The notes: a model not told the origin generated them from the letters alone. Counted from the stretch's first letter, positions 46,799 through 57,744 are shown. The stretch is DNA of 64,000 bases from Blattabacterium sp. DPU (GCF_011290385.1 NZ_CP049785.1:262317-326316); one strand, 5' to 3'. Program-made: numbers and translations.

Positions 46799-47431
46799 AT
46801 GGTAGGATTAATAGGAAAAAATATAGGAATGACTAGTATCTTTTTAAAGAATGGAGAAAATGTACCATGTACACTTGTACAAGCTGGACCTTGCTATATT
46901 GTTCAAATAAAAACAATAGAAAATGATGGTTATTCTTCTATTCAATTGGGGATAGATGATCAAAAAATTCAGAAAATTAATAAATCTTTGTTAAATCATT
47001 TTAAAAAAGCAGGATTGTCACCCAAGAAAAAATTATTGGAATTTAAAGTAAATAAAGTATCTGATTTTATTTTAGGAAATTTAATTAATATAGATTTTTT
47101 TAAAGAAGGAGAATTAGTTAATGTAAAAGGAATTTCTAAAGGAAAAGGTTTTCAAGGTGTAATTAAGAGACATAATTTTTCAGGAGTGGGGGAAAGAACT
47201 CATGGACAACATAATCGTTTAAGAGCTCCAGGATCAATAGGAGCTGGATCTGATCCATCACGTGTTTTTAAAGGAAAAAAAATGGCTGGAAGAATGGGAA
47301 ATAAAAGTGTTACCATCAAAAATATAAAAATATTGAAAATAGACATTAATCATAATATTATGATTTTAAAAGGGGCAGTTCCAGGAAATAAAAATTCATA
47401 TTTAATGATTCAAAAAAAAGAATGGAATTAA
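46799..47431 (+). CDS. rplC: Ribosomal protein uL3
   Basis: 210-residue large-subunit protein near the peptidyl-transferase centre. [26 protein letters not shown] and the [22 protein letters not shown] loop (as [13 protein letters not shown]) identify it. Overlaps rplD by 10 bases. Confidence 0.97.
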   Translation: MVGLIGKNIGMTSIFLKNGENVPCTLVQAGPCYIVQIKTIENDGYSSIQLGIDDQKIQKINKSLLNHFKKAGLSPKKKLLEFKVNKVSDFILGNLINIDFFKEGELVNVKGISKGKGFQGVIKRHNFSGVGERTHGQHNRLRAPGSIGAGSDPSRVFKGKKMAGRMGNKSVTIKNIKILKIDINHNIMILKGAVPGNKNSYLMIQKKEWN

Positions 47432-48042
47432 AAATTTTAGACATAAAAGGAAATTATACTGATAAAAAAATAGAATTTCGTGATAATGTTTTTTTAAAAA
47501 AATCTTACAATCATTCTATATATTTAGAAATTAAAAGATATTTGTTAGCTCAACGTCAAGGAACACATAAAACTAAAGAAAGAGGAGAATTATCTGGAAG
47601 TACTAGAAAATTACATAGACAAAAAGGAACTGGAGGTTCTAGAAAAGGTGATATAAAAAATCCTATTTTCAGAGGAGGAGGAAGAGTTTTTGGTCCTAAA
47701 CCAAGGAAATATTTAATAAAATTAAACAAACGTACTAAAAATATAGTTAAAAAATTTATCATTGAACAAAAATTAATTCAAAATAAAATTTTGATTATAG
47801 AAAATCTAAAATTAGATGTTCCAAAAACTAAATTTTTTTTAAATTTATTGAAATCTTTGCAATTAGAAAATAAAAAGTCATTAATGATAATTGAAAAAAC
47901 AAATAAAAATTTGTATTTATCTTCTAGAAATTTGAAAAATTTTAGATTATTAAACGTAAATGAATTAGATTGTTTCTCATTGATGAATTTTCCATATATT
48001 ATTTTTTCTGAAAATTCTATAAAAAAATTTTTCAATTTTTGA
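47422..48042 (+). CDS. rplD: Ribosomal protein uL4
   Basis: 206-residue large-subunit protein lining the exit tunnel. The long tunnel loop [19 protein letters not shown] and [11 protein letters not shown] are present. Start overlaps rplC; followed by rplW after 4 bases. Confidence 0.96.
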   Translation: MELKILDIKGNYTDKKIEFRDNVFLKKSYNHSIYLEIKRYLLAQRQGTHKTKERGELSGSTRKLHRQKGTGGSRKGDIKNPIFRGGGRVFGPKPRKYLIKLNKRTKNIVKKFIIEQKLIQNKILIIENLKLDVPKTKFFLNLLKSLQLENKKSLMIIEKTNKNLYLSSRNLKNFRLLNVNELDCFSLMNFPYIIFSENSIKKFFNF

Positions 48043-48046
48043 AAAT

Positions 48047-48337
48047 ATGATTTTGATCAAACCTTTTATTACAGAAAAATCTTATCGAGGAGAAAAATAT
48101 AATTGTTATGTTTTTTCTGTGAATATAAATTGTGATAAAATTCAAATAAAAAAAGAGATCAAAAAATTATTGGGATTTTCTATAAAGAAAATTAGAACTA
48201 TGATTTATCCTAGAAAAGATAAATCTAAGTATACAAAAAAAGGATTTCTTTATGGAAAAACTAATAAAATAAAAAAAGTTGTTGTTCAATTTTATGAAAA
48301 TCAAAAAATTGATTTTTTAAATCAAAAAGAAATTTAA
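48047..48337 (+). CDS. rplW: Ribosomal protein uL23
   Basis: 96-residue large-subunit protein at the tunnel exit, docking site for SRP and trigger factor. [10 protein letters not shown] at the start and [11 protein letters not shown] in the extended loop fit the family. One-base overlap with rplB (TAATG). Confidence 0.94.
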   Translation: MILIKPFITEKSYRGEKYNCYVFSVNINCDKIQIKKEIKKLLGFSIKKIRTMIYPRKDKSKYTKKGFLYGKTNKIKKVVVQFYENQKIDFLNQKEI

Positions 48338-49161
48338 TGTCAATCAAGAAATTAAAACCTGTAACACCCGGTCAACGTTTTAGAATTGTAAATTCTTTTC
48401 ATCAACTCACAAATGATAATTCCGAAAAAACTTTAGTAAGAGGAAAATGTAAGTCTGGAGGAAGAAATAATGTAGGTCGTATGACTATGCGTTATTTTGG
48501 AGGTGGTCATAAAAAAAAATATAGAATAATAGATTTTAAAAGAAAAAAATTTAGAATTTATGCAATTGTAAAATCTATAGAATATGATCCAAATCGATCT
48601 TCTTTTATTTCCTTACTTCATTATGAAGATGGAGAAAAAAAATATATTGTTGCAATGGAAGGATTTAAGGTTGGACAAAAAGTAATTTCCGGTAAAAATG
48701 TACCTTTTAACATAGGGAATTCTACTTTTTTAAGTGATATTCCTTTAGGAACTAATATATCCTGTATAGAACTAAGACCTGGACAAGGTGCTAAAATAGC
48801 AAGAAGTGCAGGATCTTTTGCTCAATTGATTGCAAAAGATGAAAAATATGCAACAATTAAACTTCCTTCCGGTGAAATTAGGATGATAATGATAAACTGT
48901 ATGGCTACCATTGGTGTTATTTCGAATCCTGACCATCAGTTAGAAATATATGGAAAAGCTGGAAAGAAAAGACATATAGGAAAAAGACCTAGAACACGAG
49001 GAGTAGCTATGAATCCTGTAGATCATCCTATGGGAGGGGGAGAGGGAAAAGCTTCTGGCGGAATACCTCGAAATAGAAAAGGACAACCAGCTAAAGGATT
49101 TAGAACTCGTTCTAAAAAGCGGTATTCTGATAAATATATTTTACAAAGAAGAAAAAAGTAA
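48337..49161 (+). CDS. rplB: Ribosomal protein uL2
   Basis: 274-residue large-subunit protein essential for subunit association. [34 protein letters not shown] (as [16 protein letters not shown]) and the C-terminal [13 protein letters not shown] loop with its conserved histidine are present. Confidence 0.98.
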   Translation: MSIKKLKPVTPGQRFRIVNSFHQLTNDNSEKTLVRGKCKSGGRNNVGRMTMRYFGGGHKKKYRIIDFKRKKFRIYAIVKSIEYDPNRSSFISLLHYEDGEKKYIVAMEGFKVGQKVISGKNVPFNIGNSTFLSDIPLGTNISCIELRPGQGAKIARSAGSFAQLIAKDEKYATIKLPSGEIRMIMINCMATIGVISNPDHQLEIYGKAGKKRHIGKRPRTRGVAMNPVDHPMGGGEGKASGGIPRNRKGQPAKGFRTRSKKRYSDKYILQRRKK

Positions 49162-49174
49162 TAATTTCATAATT

Positions 49175-49459
49175 ATGGCAAGATCTTTAAAAAAAGGACC
49201 ATATGTATCTCAAAAACTATATAAGAAAGTATTAAATAATATTAAACTAGATAAAAAAACCATAATTAAAACTTGGTCTAGACCTTCTACTATTTTGCCT
49301 GATTTTGTAGGACAAACTTTTGCTGTTCACAATGGAAGGCAATTTATTACTGTATATATTACAGAAAACATGATAGGTCATAAACTTGGAGAATTTGCTC
49401 CTACTCGTACTTTTAGAGGACATGCTGGATCTAAAAATAAATTGAAAATAAAAAATTAG
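49175..49459 (+). CDS. rpsS: Ribosomal protein uS19
   Basis: 94-residue 30S head protein. [33 protein letters not shown] and [16 protein letters not shown] are standard. Six bases before rplV, whose ATG is preceded by a clear AGGAG. Confidence 0.97.
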   Translation: MARSLKKGPYVSQKLYKKVLNNIKLDKKTIIKTWSRPSTILPDFVGQTFAVHNGRQFITVYITENMIGHKLGEFAPTRTFRGHAGSKNKLKIKN

Positions 49460-49465
49460 GAGAAT

Positions 49466-49837
49466 ATGGAACAAGAGACTAATGTAGTTTCCGCTTCTTT
49501 AAATGGAATAAGAAATTCTCCTAGAAAAATGAGATTGATAGCAAATTTAATACGAAAACAAGAAATATTTAAAGCTTTAGATTTACTAACTTATAGCAGA
49601 AAAAAAAGAATTTCTCTTATTTTCAAAAAATTACTTCTTTCTTTATTATCTAATTGGGAAAAAAAATATAATCAGTCTTCTTCTAAAAAAAAAGAATTTT
49701 TATATATAAAAGAAATTAGAGTTAATCAAGGTAAAACTTTAAAGAGATTACGACCTGTTCCTCAAGGAAGAGGACATAGAATAAGAAAAAGATCAAGTAA
49801 CATTATAGTTTTTTTAGATCAAAAAAAAGAAACATAA
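49466..49837 (+). CDS. rplV: Ribosomal protein uL22
   Basis: 123-residue large-subunit protein of the exit tunnel. [14 protein letters not shown] and the C-terminal loop [20 protein letters not shown] are diagnostic. The body between them is shorter in charged residues than usual but aligns in length. One of few genes here with a Shine-Dalgarno-like AGGAG. Confidence 0.95.
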   Translation: MEQETNVVSASLNGIRNSPRKMRLIANLIRKQEIFKALDLLTYSRKKRISLIFKKLLLSLLSNWEKKYNQSSSKKKEFLYIKEIRVNQGKTLKRLRPVPQGRGHRIRKRSSNIIVFLDQKKET

Positions 49838-49845
49838 TTATTTTT

Positions 49846-50550
49846 ATGGGACAAAAAACAAATCCGATAGTTAATCGTCTTGGAATTATAACAGGATGGC
49901 AGTCTAGTTGGTGTAACAATTATAAAGATAGAATACAAGAAGATTTTAAAGTAAGAAGATATATAGAAGCAAGATTTCCAAAAGGAATAGTTTCTCGCAT
50001 TTTTATAGAAAGAACTTTAAAATTTATAACAATAACAATAAGAACATCTAGACCCGCTCTTGTTATAGGAAAAAGAGGAGATGAAGTAGATACAGTAAGA
50101 AAAGAATTAAAAAAACTTACCAAAAAAGAAGTTCAAATTAATATTTCTGAAGTTAAACGTCCTGAATTAGATGCTCCATTAGTTGCCAAGGGATTGGTAA
50201 GACAACTAGAAAATCGTATTTCTTATAAAAAAGCAATAAAATTATCTATTCTTTCTGCTATAAGAATGAATGCTCAAGGTATAAGAATTCAAATTTCTGG
50301 GAGACTTAATGGATCAGAAATGGCTAGATGTGAAACTTATAAAGAAGGAAGGATCTCTCTTGGAACTTTTCGTGCTGATGTAGATTATCATATGTCGGTT
50401 GCTCATACTGTTTATGGAAGTATAGGAATTAAAGTGTGGATAATGAAAGGAGAAATATATGGAAAAAGAGAATTGTCTCCTTTACTAGAAATTCAAAAAA
50501 AACAAAAAGCTCATAAATTTCATCATTTTAATAGAAAAAAAAATAAATGA
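49846..50550 (+). CDS. rpsC: Ribosomal protein uS3
   Basis: 234-residue 30S protein with an N-terminal KH domain ([14 protein letters not shown]) and the C-terminal [19 protein letters not shown] segment (as [10 protein letters not shown]). Begins [14 protein letters not shown]. Helps unwind incoming mRNA. Confidence 0.97.
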   Translation: MGQKTNPIVNRLGIITGWQSSWCNNYKDRIQEDFKVRRYIEARFPKGIVSRIFIERTLKFITITIRTSRPALVIGKRGDEVDTVRKELKKLTKKEVQINISEVKRPELDAPLVAKGLVRQLENRISYKKAIKLSILSAIRMNAQGIRIQISGRLNGSEMARCETYKEGRISLGTFRADVDYHMSVAHTVYGSIGIKVWIMKGEIYGKRELSPLLEIQKKQKAHKFHHFNRKKNK

Positions 50551-50558
50551 ATTATTAA

Positions 50559-50978
50559 ATGTTACAACCCAAAAAAACAAAATATAAAAAAAAACAAAAA
50601 GGAAGAATCCGTGGAAATGCTAAAAAAGGAATTCTTCTTTCCAGAGGATTATACGGTATTAAAGCTTTAGAAGGCGCTTGGATTACTTCTAGACAATTAG
50701 AAGCAGCAAGAATTGCTGCTACAAGATATATGAAAAGAGAAGGACAATTATGGATTAATATTTTTCCCGATAAACCAGCTACAAAAAAGCCACAAGAAGT
50801 ACGTATGGGAAAAGGAAAAGGACCTGTTGAATTTTGGGTATCTGTAGTTAAACCTGGTAGAATTTTATTTGAGGTAAATGGAGTAGAAATGAATGTAGCC
50901 AAAGAAGCTTTAAGATTAGCAGCTCAGAAACTTCCTATAAAAATGAAATTTATTTTTTCTAATGAAATAAAATTATGA
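50559..50978 (+). CDS. rplP: Ribosomal protein uL16
   Basis: 139-residue large-subunit protein contacting A-site t[39 protein letters not shown] (as [15 protein letters not shown]) and [13 protein letters not shown] are conserved. Overlaps rpmC by 4 bases (ATGA). Confidence 0.97.
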   Translation: MLQPKKTKYKKKQKGRIRGNAKKGILLSRGLYGIKALEGAWITSRQLEAARIAATRYMKREGQLWINIFPDKPATKKPQEVRMGKGKGPVEFWVSVVKPGRILFEVNGVEMNVAKEALRLAAQKLPIKMKFIFSNEIKL

Positions 50979-51175
50979 ATAGTTTAGATGTAAAAAATTT
51001 TACGATTCATGATTTGATAAAAAAAATTGATAAGGAAAAAAGAAATTATCAAAATATGAAATTTCATCATCATATTAAAACGCTTAAAAATCCTATGAAA
51101 ATTAGATTTCTTAGGAGAAATATTGCTCAATTAAAAACTAAATATAATAAAAAAATCAATGATAAAAGAACATAA
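50975..51175 (+). CDS. rpmC: Ribosomal protein uL29
   Basis: 66-residue two-helix large-subunit protein near the tunnel exit. [20 protein letters not shown] and [20 protein letters not shown] (as [15 protein letters not shown]) fit the family. Position between rplP and rpsQ is diagnostic; overlaps rpsQ by 17 bases. Confidence 0.92.
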   Translation: MNSLDVKNFTIHDLIKKIDKEKRNYQNMKFHHHIKTLKNPMKIRFLRRNIAQLKTKYNKKINDKRT

Positions 51176-51443
51176 ATGTGAAAAAAAAATTCGAAATCTT
51201 CGTAAACAGAGACAAGGAACTGTTATAAGTGATAAAATGAATAAAACTATTGTAGTATATGAAATGAAGAAGGTAAAACATAAATATTATGGAAAAAGTA
51301 TTACAAAAAATAAAAAATATATGGTTCATGATGAGGAAAATATATCTAAAAATGGAGATCAAGTCAGCATTATGGAAACACGTCCTATAAGCAAAAGAAA
51401 ATGTTGGAGATTAGTTTCTATATTGGAAAAATATGAAAAATAA
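51159..51443 (+). CDS. rpsQ: Ribosomal protein uS17
   Basis: 94-residue OB-fold 30S protein. [20 protein letters not shown] and [18 protein letters not shown] are the conserved halves (each read in pieces). It starts within rpmC and its stop shares a base with the rplN ATG. Confidence 0.95.
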   Translation: MIKEHKCEKKIRNLRKQRQGTVISDKMNKTIVVYEMKKVKHKYYGKSITKNKKYMVHDEENISKNGDQVSIMETRPISKRKCWRLVSILEKYEK

Positions 51444-51814
51444 TGTTACAACAAGAATCTAGGTGTAAAGTATCAGATAATACAGGAGCTAAAGAGGCTT
51501 TAATTATTAGAGTTTTAGGGGGATCTAAAAAAAGATACGCTTCATTAGGTGATACTGTTGTAATTACAGTTAAAATATCCGTTCCTGGAGGTAGTACAGT
51601 TAAAAAAGGACAAGTTTGTAAAGCTGTGGTTATCAGAACAAAAAATAGAACAAGAAGAAAAGATGGATCTTATATAAGCTTTGATGATAATGCCTGTGTA
51701 TTAATTAACCCTTCTGGGGAAATAATGGGAACAAGAGTTTTTGGACCTGTCGCAAGAGAACTTAGAGAAAAAGAATATATGAAAATTATTTCTTTAGCAC
51801 AAGAAGTTTTGTAA
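51443..51814 (+). CDS. rplN: Ribosomal protein uL14
   Basis: 123-residue large-subunit protein at the subunit interface; the docking site of RsfS (32690). [20 protein letters not shown] and the C-terminal [20 protein letters not shown] (as [10 protein letters not shown]) are standard. Intact length. Confidence 0.98.
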   Translation: MLQQESRCKVSDNTGAKEALIIRVLGGSKKRYASLGDTVVITVKISVPGGSTVKKGQVCKAVVIRTKNRTRRKDGSYISFDDNACVLINPSGEIMGTRVFGPVARELREKEYMKIISLAQEVL

Positions 51815-51827
51815 AAAATATTTTTAT

Positions 51828-52046
51828 ATGAAGAAAATAAAAAAAGAAGATAAAGTGTTAATTTTATCAGGAAACCATAAAGGTTCTGAAGGGATAATTG
51901 TAAAAATTTTTCCAAAAAAAAACAAAGCGATTATAAGTGGAATCAATATGATTAAAAAACATACTAAACCTACTTCAAAAAAACCTAAAGGAGGAATTAT
52001 AGAAAAAGAAGCGCCTATACATTTATCTAATTTGAAAAGAATTTGA
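51828..52046 (+). CDS. rplX: Ribosomal protein uL24, C-terminally short
   Basis: 72-residue uL24. The KOW domain is present ([15 protein letters not shown] at the start, then [12 protein letters not shown] and [15 protein letters not shown]). The family usually continues about 30 residues further, but here a TGA follows LKRI directly. The usual C-terminal strand and basic tail are missing and no continuation was seen in any frame before rplE. uL24 initiates 50S assembly through its KOW part, which remains. Confidence 0.93.
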   Translation: MKKIKKEDKVLILSGNHKGSEGIIVKIFPKKNKAIISGINMIKKHTKPTSKKPKGGIIEKEAPIHLSNLKRI

Positions 52047-52051
52047 AAAAA

Positions 52052-52612
52052 ATGATTTATCAATCTAAATTACAAAAACTTTATAAAGAAAAAATAGTTT
52101 CCATTTTAAAAAAAAAATTTGGATATAATTCTATTATGGAAGTTCCCAAACTAAAAAAAATAGTAATTCATCAAGGAGTAGGTTCTTACGTTTCAGATAA
52201 AAAAATTATAGATTATTCTATGAACGAAATAACATATATTACAGGACAGAAGGCTATTTTCTGTTATTCTAGACATGATGAATCAGGATTTAAACTTAGA
52301 AAAGGAATGCCTATAGGTGTAAAAGTCACTTTAAGAAGAACAAAAATGTATGAATTTTTAGAAAGACTTATTGTTGTTTCTTTACCTAGAGTAAGGGATT
52401 TTAATGGAGTAAAAAAAAGTAGTTTTGACAATCATGGTAATTATAACATGGGAATTGTAGAACAAGTTATTTATCCTGAAATAAATATTGATAAAATTAA
52501 GAAAAATATGGGTATGAATATTACATTTGTTACTTCTGCAAAAAAAAATGAAGAAGCTAAAAGTCTTTTATCTTTATTTGGAATACCTTTTAAAAAAAAT
52601 AAAAATGGCTAA
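52052..52612 (+). CDS. rplE: Ribosomal protein uL5
   Basis: 186-residue central-protuberance protein binding 5S r[37 protein letters not shown] (as [14 protein letters not shown]) and RVRDFNG are conserved. ATG 52052 is preferred over a TTG at 52043. Overlaps rpsN by 8 bases. Confidence 0.96.
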   Translation: MIYQSKLQKLYKEKIVSILKKKFGYNSIMEVPKLKKIVIHQGVGSYVSDKKIIDYSMNEITYITGQKAIFCYSRHDESGFKLRKGMPIGVKVTLRRTKMYEFLERLIVVSLPRVRDFNGVKKSSFDNHGNYNMGIVEQVIYPEINIDKIKKNMGMNITFVTSAKKNEEAKSLLSLFGIPFKKNKNG

Positions 52613-52874
52613 AGAATCTGTTAAAGCGAGACAAAAGAAAAGAGAAAAAATAGTTTTAAAATATGCGAATAAAAGGAAAGCCTTAAAAAAGGCTGGAAAT
52701 TATGAACTTTTACAAAAATTACCTAGAGATGCGTCTCCTGTTCGTTTAAGAAATAGATGCACCATAACTGGTAGATGTCGAGGATATATGCGTCAATTTG
52801 GAGTATCTCGTATTGTTTTTAGAAATTTAGTTTCTCAAGGATTTATTCCAGGAGTAAAAAAAGCAAGTTGGTAG
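52605..52874 (+). CDS. rpsN: Ribosomal protein uS14, zinc-free long type
   Basis: 89-residue uS14 starting [15 protein letters not shown]. The C-terminal [21 protein letters not shown] has only two of the four zinc cysteines, so it is the C-minus long form. The ATG inside the rplE end gives the conserved N-terminus. Confidence 0.96.
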   Translation: MAKESVKARQKKREKIVLKYANKRKALKKAGNYELLQKLPRDASPVRLRNRCTITGRCRGYMRQFGVSRIVFRNLVSQGFIPGVKKASW

Positions 52875-52888
52875 AAAAAATATAGATT

Positions 52889-53266
52889 ATGGATGTGATT
52901 GCTGATTTTTTAACTAGAATTAGAAATGCTAGTTTAGCAAAACATAAACTTCTAAAAGTTCCATTTTCTAAAATGAAAAAAGAAATTATTTGTGTTTTAT
53001 TGGAAAATGGATACATTTTAGATTATAAAATAGAAAATAAAATAATTAAAATAGCTTTGAAGTATTATAAAGAAAAAACTTCTGTTATTCAAAAAATTAT
53101 TAGAATTAGTAAACCAGGACTAAGAAAATATTGTAAATGTAAAAATATTCCTAGAGTATTAAATGGATTAGGAATTGCTATAATTTCTACTTCTAGTGGA
53201 ATTATTACAGATAAACAAGCAAGAAAGAAAAAAATAGGAGGAGAAATATTATGTTATGTATATTGA
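52889..53266 (+). CDS. rpsH: Ribosomal protein uS8
   Basis: 125-residue 30S assembly protein; its RNA-binding N-terminal region [16 protein letters not shown] and the C-terminal [27 protein letters not shown] (as [11 protein letters not shown]) are present. Slightly shorter than the usual 130 residues because of a trimmed middle. Confidence 0.95.
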   Translation: MDVIADFLTRIRNASLAKHKLLKVPFSKMKKEIICVLLENGYILDYKIENKIIKIALKYYKEKTSVIQKIIRISKPGLRKYCKCKNIPRVLNGLGIAIISTSSGIITDKQARKKKIGGEILCYVY

Positions 53267-53281
53267 TAAAATAATTAAAAA

Positions 53282-53827
53282 ATGTCTAGAATTGGAAAAA
53301 AACCTATTCTCATTCCTAAAAATGTAAACATAAAAATTATTGATAACGAAGTATTAGTTAAAGGAAATTTAGGAAATTTGAGTCAAAAAATTTTAAAAGG
53401 ATTTCAATTTAATTTGAATCAAAACCAATTAACAATTATTAGAGAGAAAGAAGATAAAAAATATAAATCTCTACACGGATTATATAATGTTTTGATTAGA
53501 AATATGATTATAGGGGTTTCACAAGGATTTCATAAAAAATTAGAATTAGTAGGAATAGGATATAGAGCTTCTTATAAAAATAGAGTTCTAGACCTAAATT
53601 TAGGTTTTTCTCATAATATTATGATACAACTTCCTGAAGAAATTGATATAAAAATAGAATTTGAAAAAGGTAAAAATCCTATTATTATTTTAAAATCTTA
53701 TGATAAACAATTATTAGGAATAGTGGCTGCAAAAATTAGATCTTTTAGAATTCCAGAACCTTACAAAGGAAAAGGAATAAGATATTTTGGAGAAGAAGTA
53801 AGAAGAAAAACTGGAAAATCTGCTTAA
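53282..53827 (+). CDS. rplF: Ribosomal protein uL6
   Basis: 181-residue large-subunit protein with two repeated domains. SRIGKKPILIPKNV at the start, GVSQGFHKKLELVGIGYRA in the middle and the C-terminal PEPYKGKGIRYFGE (as EPYKGKGIRY) are conserved. Confidence 0.96.
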   Translation: MSRIGKKPILIPKNVNIKIIDNEVLVKGNLGNLSQKILKGFQFNLNQNQLTIIREKEDKKYKSLHGLYNVLIRNMIIGVSQGFHKKLELVGIGYRASYKNRVLDLNLGFSHNIMIQLPEEIDIKIEFEKGKNPIIILKSYDKQLLGIVAAKIRSFRIPEPYKGKGIRYFGEEVRRKTGKSA

Positions 53828-53840
53828 ATATTTATTGAAA

Positions 53841-54164
53841 ATGAAAAATAAAAAATTCCAAAAAATTTTTGGAAATTCAAGTAGACCTAGGATTTCCGTT
53901 TTTAGAAGTAATAAAGGAATATATGCTCAGATAATAAATGATTTATCAGGAACTACTTTAGTTTCGTCTTCTTCAAGAGAAAAAGAATTTCATAAAAATA
54001 AAAAAAATAAAACAGAATTAGCTTATGAAGTAGGAAAATTATTAGGAAATAGAGCAAAGAAATTGAAAATAAAAAAATTAGTATTTGATAAAGGAAAATA
54101 TTTTTATCATGGTAGAATTAAATCTTTAGCTGAAGGAATTAGAGATGTAGGATTAGAATTTTAA
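53841..54164 (+). CDS. rplR: Ribosomal protein uL18
   Basis: 107-residue 5S rRNA-binding protein. RPRISVFRSNKGIYAQIIND and FDKGKYFYHGRIKSLAEGIRD (read in pieces) are the family segments. ATG 53841 is preferred; a TTG lies two codons upstream. The basic N-terminal tail is short. Confidence 0.95.
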   Translation: MKNKKFQKIFGNSSRPRISVFRSNKGIYAQIINDLSGTTLVSSSSREKEFHKNKKNKTELAYEVGKLLGNRAKKLKIKKLVFDKGKYFYHGRIKSLAEGIRDVGLEF

Positions 54165-54167
54165 AAT

Positions 54168-54677
54168 ATGTCTGAAAAAAAAATAAAATATACAGGATTA
54201 GAATTAAAAGAAAAATTAGTTGGGGTAACAAGAGTATGTAAAGTAACCAAAGGAAGGAGATATTTTAGTTTTAGTGCTATTGTTATTAAAGGAAATGAAA
54301 ATGGAATAGTAGGATATGGTTTTGGAAAATCTAAAGAAGCTCCTGATGCTATTCATAAAGCAGGAGAACAAGCAAAGAGAAATCTTTGTAAAGTGTGTAT
54401 TTCCAATGGAACTATTCCTCATGAACAAGAAGCAAAATATGGAGGAGCTCATATTCTTATTAAACCAGCTTCTGATGGAACAGGAATAATTGCCGGAGGT
54501 CCTTTAAGAGCTGTTCTTGAGGCTGCAGGATTAAGAAATGTTTTATCCAAATCTAAAGGATCCTCTAATCATCATAACGTTATAAAAGCTACTATTAAAG
54601 CATTAAGTAGTATGAGAGATGTTCATATTATAGCAAAATATAGAGGAATTACCATAAAAAAAGTACATAATGGATAA
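54168..54677 (+). CDS. rpsE: Ribosomal protein uS5
   Basis: 169-residue fidelity protein. [29 protein letters not shown] and the C-terminal [24 protein letters not shown] (as [13 protein letters not shown]) are typical. Normally followed by rpmD; here it overlaps rplO by 8 bases, so rpmD is absent from this spot. Confidence 0.97.
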   Translation: MSEKKIKYTGLELKEKLVGVTRVCKVTKGRRYFSFSAIVIKGNENGIVGYGFGKSKEAPDAIHKAGEQAKRNLCKVCISNGTIPHEQEAKYGGAHILIKPASDGTGIIAGGPLRAVLEAAGLRNVLSKSKGSSNHHNVIKATIKALSSMRDVHIIAKYRGITIKKVHNG

Positions 54678-55149
54678 AAATTATTTGAATATTAGTTATT
54701 TACGTCCAAATAATGGATCAAAAAAAAAAAAATTAAGATTAGGAAGAGGACAAGGTTCGGGAAAAGGAGGAACTTGTGGTAGAGGACATAAAGGGGCAAA
54801 ATCTAGATCTGGCTTTTCTAAAAAAAAGGGATTTGAAGGAGGACAAATGCCTCTTCAAAGAAGAATCCCTAAATTTGGATTTAAAAGAAATCTTAACAAC
54901 AGTAAAAAAATTATTGGAATTAATTTAGATACAATTCAAAATTGTATCAATCATACGACTAAAGAGAAAGATTTTGTTATAAATAAACAATTTTTTATAA
55001 AAAAAAATTTAGCTAAAAAAAATGATTTTATAAAAATTTTAGGAAGAGGAGAACTTCATACTTCATTGAAAATACATGCATATCAATTTAGTAAAAAAGC
55101 TTTATTTTGCATAAAAAAAGTAGGAGGAGAAGCGATATTTATGCAATAA
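54670..55149 (+). CDS. rplO: Ribosomal protein uL15
   Basis: 159-residue large-subunit protein. [21 protein letters not shown] (in pieces [10 protein letters not shown] and [11 protein letters not shown]) and [15 protein letters not shown] mark the family. A run of 13 A lies near the start of the coding sequence. Follows rpsE without rpmD. Confidence 0.96.
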   Translation: MDKNYLNISYLRPNNGSKKKKLRLGRGQGSGKGGTCGRGHKGAKSRSGFSKKKGFEGGQMPLQRRIPKFGFKRNLNNSKKIIGINLDTIQNCINHTTKEKDFVINKQFFIKKNLAKKNDFIKILGRGELHTSLKIHAYQFSKKALFCIKKVGGEAIFMQ

Positions 55150-55156
55150 AACTATT

Positions 55157-56539
55157 ATGAATAATTTCACAACAGCTTTTTATAATATTTGGAATGTAAA
55201 AGAGCTACGAATAAAAATAATAATAACTTTGGGTTTATTATTAGTATATCGTTTTGGAGCTTATGTTCCTATTCCGGGAATTAATCCTTTAGGAATTAGT
55301 GATTTTATCGATAAATTCAGCTCAGGTTCTAAAGGATTAATGCAAATTTTATCCTCTTTTACAGGAGGAGCTTTTAATCGTGCGTCAGTTTTGGCTTTAG
55401 GTATTATGCCTTATATATCTGCATCTATTATAATACAATTAATGTGTATAATTATTCCTTATTTACAAAGATTACAAAGAGATGGAGAAAGTGGAAGAAA
55501 ACAAATTAGTTTTATTACTAGATGGTTAACTGTAGGTATATGTTTAATTCAAGCACCTGTATATCTTATTTCTTTAACTCAACAATTTATTCCTTTTTCT
55601 TCTTCTAAAACAGCTTATTTAATTGATTTAAATACCTTTTATGGAAAAAGTCTATTTTGGATTATAGGAATAATGATTTTAACTTCAGGAACTTTGTTTA
55701 CTATGTGGTTGGGTGATAAAATTACGGATAAAGGAATAGGAAATGGAATTTCATTAATTATTATGTCGGGAATCATAGCACGTTTTCCGGATGCTATCAG
55801 TAAAGAAATTTTTAGCAAACTAGAAATTGGAAACGGAGGATTAATAATTTTATTTCTTGAATTTTTATTATGGTTATTAGTTATTTTATTTTCTGTTATT
55901 ATTATTCAAGCTATTAGAAAGATACCTGTACAATATGTTTCTCATTACAAATCTTTAGGATTAGATTCTCAATTAATCCATAAAAAACATCAATATATTC
56001 CATTAAAAATGACAGCAGCTGGTGTTATGCCTATTATATTTTCTCAAGCTATTATGTTATTTCCATTAACTTTTTCCGATTATGTAATAAATATTAAAAT
56101 CAAAAATTTTTTTCATCTTTTTCAAGATATTTATGGATTATGGTATAATTTCACTATTTCTATATTAGTTATAGTTTTTACTTTTTTTTATACAGCTATA
56201 GCTATTCCAGTTAATCAAATGGCTGATGATTTAAAAAGAAATGGTGGACATATTCCTAGAATTAAACCTGGAAAAGAAACAGCTGAATATATAGATGATA
56301 TTTTGTCAAGAATTACATTACCTGGAGCTATTTTATTAGCAATAATAGCTATATTACCTTCTATAGTTTTTCGTTTGGGTTTTACTCAAAATTTTGCATT
56401 ATTTTATGGAGGGACTTCATTATTAATTATAGTAGGTGTTATTTTGGATATTTCACAACAAGTTAACATACACTTATTAAACTATCATTATGATGGATTG
56501 ATGATGATGAAATATCGTAGTAGTAGATATACTAGATAA
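55157..56539 (+). CDS. secY: Sec translocon channel subunit SecY
   Basis: 460-residue channel with ten membrane helices. GAYVPIPGIN, GIMPYISASIIIQLM, and the QMADDLKRNGGHIPRIKPG region (as DDLKRNGGHIPG-like) are conserved. Main protein-export pore, acting with SecG, YajC and YidC from this window. Seven bases after rplO and followed by infA after a 48-base gap, with no map gene between them. Confidence 0.97.
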   Translation: MNNFTTAFYNIWNVKELRIKIIITLGLLLVYRFGAYVPIPGINPLGISDFIDKFSSGSKGLMQILSSFTGGAFNRASVLALGIMPYISASIIIQLMCIIIPYLQRLQRDGESGRKQISFITRWLTVGICLIQAPVYLISLTQQFIPFSSSKTAYLIDLNTFYGKSLFWIIGIMILTSGTLFTMWLGDKITDKGIGNGISLIIMSGIIARFPDAISKEIFSKLEIGNGGLIILFLEFLLWLLVILFSVIIIQAIRKIPVQYVSHYKSLGLDSQLIHKKHQYIPLKMTAAGVMPIIFSQAIMLFPLTFSDYVINIKIKNFFHLFQDIYGLWYNFTISILVIVFTFFYTAIAIPVNQMADDLKRNGGHIPRIKPGKETAEYIDDILSRITLPGAILLAIIAILPSIVFRLGFTQNFALFYGGTSLLIIVGVILDISQQVNIHLLNYHYDGLMMMKYRSSRYTR

Positions 56540-56587
56540 TAATTTTTTTTTGTATATTATTATATTATTTATTTATTATGTATATAT

Positions 56588-56803
56588 ATGGCTAAGCAAA
56601 AGCATATTGAAGTTGATGGAACTATTATTGAGTCATCTCCAAATGCAATGTTCCGTGTGGAATTAGAAAATGGATGTATAGTTAAAGCTCATATATCCGG
56701 AAAGATGAGAATGCATTATATAAAAATATTACCAGGAGATAAAGTTAGATTAGAAATGTCTTCTTATGATTTAGAAAGAGGAAGAATAACTTATAGATAT
56801 TAA
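56588..56803 (+). CDS. infA: Translation initiation factor IF-1
   Basis: 71-residue OB-fold factor that blocks the A site during initiation. [20 protein letters not shown] and [22 protein letters not shown] (read in pieces) match the family along the full length. Precedes rpmJ. Confidence 0.97.
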   Translation: MAKQKHIEVDGTIIESSPNAMFRVELENGCIVKAHISGKMRMHYIKILPGDKVRLEMSSYDLERGRITYRY

Positions 56804-56818
56804 AAATTTGTATACATT

Positions 56819-56935
56819 ATGAAAGTTAGAGCATCTTTAAAAAAAAGAACCGATAATTGTAAAATTGTAAGGAGAAAAAGGATTCTTCGGATTATAAACA
56901 AAAAAAATCCTAGATTTAAGCAAAAACAAGGTTAA
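56819..56935 (+). CDS. rpmJ: Ribosomal protein bL36
   Basis: 38-residue product starting [17 protein letters not shown] and ending [13 protein letters not shown], the standard bL36 pattern. Only one of the four zinc-ribbon positions is cysteine, so this is the zinc-free type. Located between infA and rpsM as expected. Confidence 0.96.
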   Translation: MKVRASLKKRTDNCKIVRRKRILRIINKKNPRFKQKQG

Positions 56936-56954
56936 ATATATTTATTTTTATTTT

Positions 56955-57335
56955 ATGTCTGTAAGAATTTCTGGAGTAGATCTTCCAAGATCTAAAAGAG
57001 GTGTTATTGGTCTTACTTATTTATATGGAATAGGGAAAAGTTTATCTAAAAAAATACTTTATTCTGTTGGAATCGATGAAAATAAAAAAATAGAAGATTG
57101 GTCTGATGACGATATCAGTAAAGTTAGAAAATATATATCTGATTATATAAAAACCGAAGGAGAATTAAGATCTGAAATACAATTTCATATTAAACGATTG
57201 ATGGATATCGGTTGTTATGTAGGAACTAGACATAGAAAGGGGCTACCATTGAGAGGACAAAAAACAAAGAATAATTGTAGAACAAGAAAAGGAAGGAAAA
57301 AAACTGTAGCAAACAAGAAGAAAGTTACGAAATAA
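56955..57335 (+). CDS. rpsM: Ribosomal protein uS13
   Basis: 126-residue 30S head protein. [22 protein letters not shown] (in pieces), [17 protein letters not shown] and [20 protein letters not shown] tail are conserved. Three bases before rpsK. Confidence 0.97.
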   Translation: MSVRISGVDLPRSKRGVIGLTYLYGIGKSLSKKILYSVGIDENKKIEDWSDDDISKVRKYISDYIKTEGELRSEIQFHIKRLMDIGCYVGTRHRKGLPLRGQKTKNNCRTRKGRKKTVANKKKVTK

Positions 57336-57337
57336 AT

Positions 57338-57724
57338 ATGGTAAAATCATCATCAAGTAGGAAAAAATCAGTAGTAGTAGATATTATGGGAGAAGCTCAT
57401 ATTCAAGCTACTTTTAATAATATAATTATAACCTTAACAAATAAAAAAGGCGATGTTATTGCATGGTCTTCTGCGGGAAAAATGAATTTTAAAGGATCAA
57501 AAAAAAATACTCCATATGCGGCTCAAATGGTAGCAGAAAATGTAGCAAAAGAGGGTTTAAATGCTGGCATAAAAAAAGTGGAAGTTAAAGTAAAAGGCCC
57601 TGGAGCAGGAAGAGATGCGGCAATACGAGCATTAAGCAATTCTGGTATTGTAGTGACAATGATCAAAGATATAACTCCATTACCTCACAACGGATGTCGT
57701 CCTCCTAAAAGAAGAAGAGTTTGA
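57338..57724 (+). CDS. rpsK: Ribosomal protein uS11
   Basis: 128-residue platform protein. [39 protein letters not shown] and the end [15 protein letters not shown] are family signatures. Confidence 0.98.
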   Translation: MVKSSSSRKKSVVVDIMGEAHIQATFNNIIITLTNKKGDVIAWSSAGKMNFKGSKKNTPYAAQMVAENVAKEGLNAGIKKVEVKVKGPGAGRDAAIRALSNSGIVVTMIKDITPLPHNGCRPPKRRRV

Positions 57725-57744
57725 TCCTTTACTAAAAAAAAATT

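Noticed and set aside
51824-52063. Minus-strand open frame opposite rplX that might explain the short uL24
   Set aside because: It mirrors the uL24 coding sequence; the plus-strand KOW domain is unmistakable and the short length is due to a stop codon, not to an overlapping gene.
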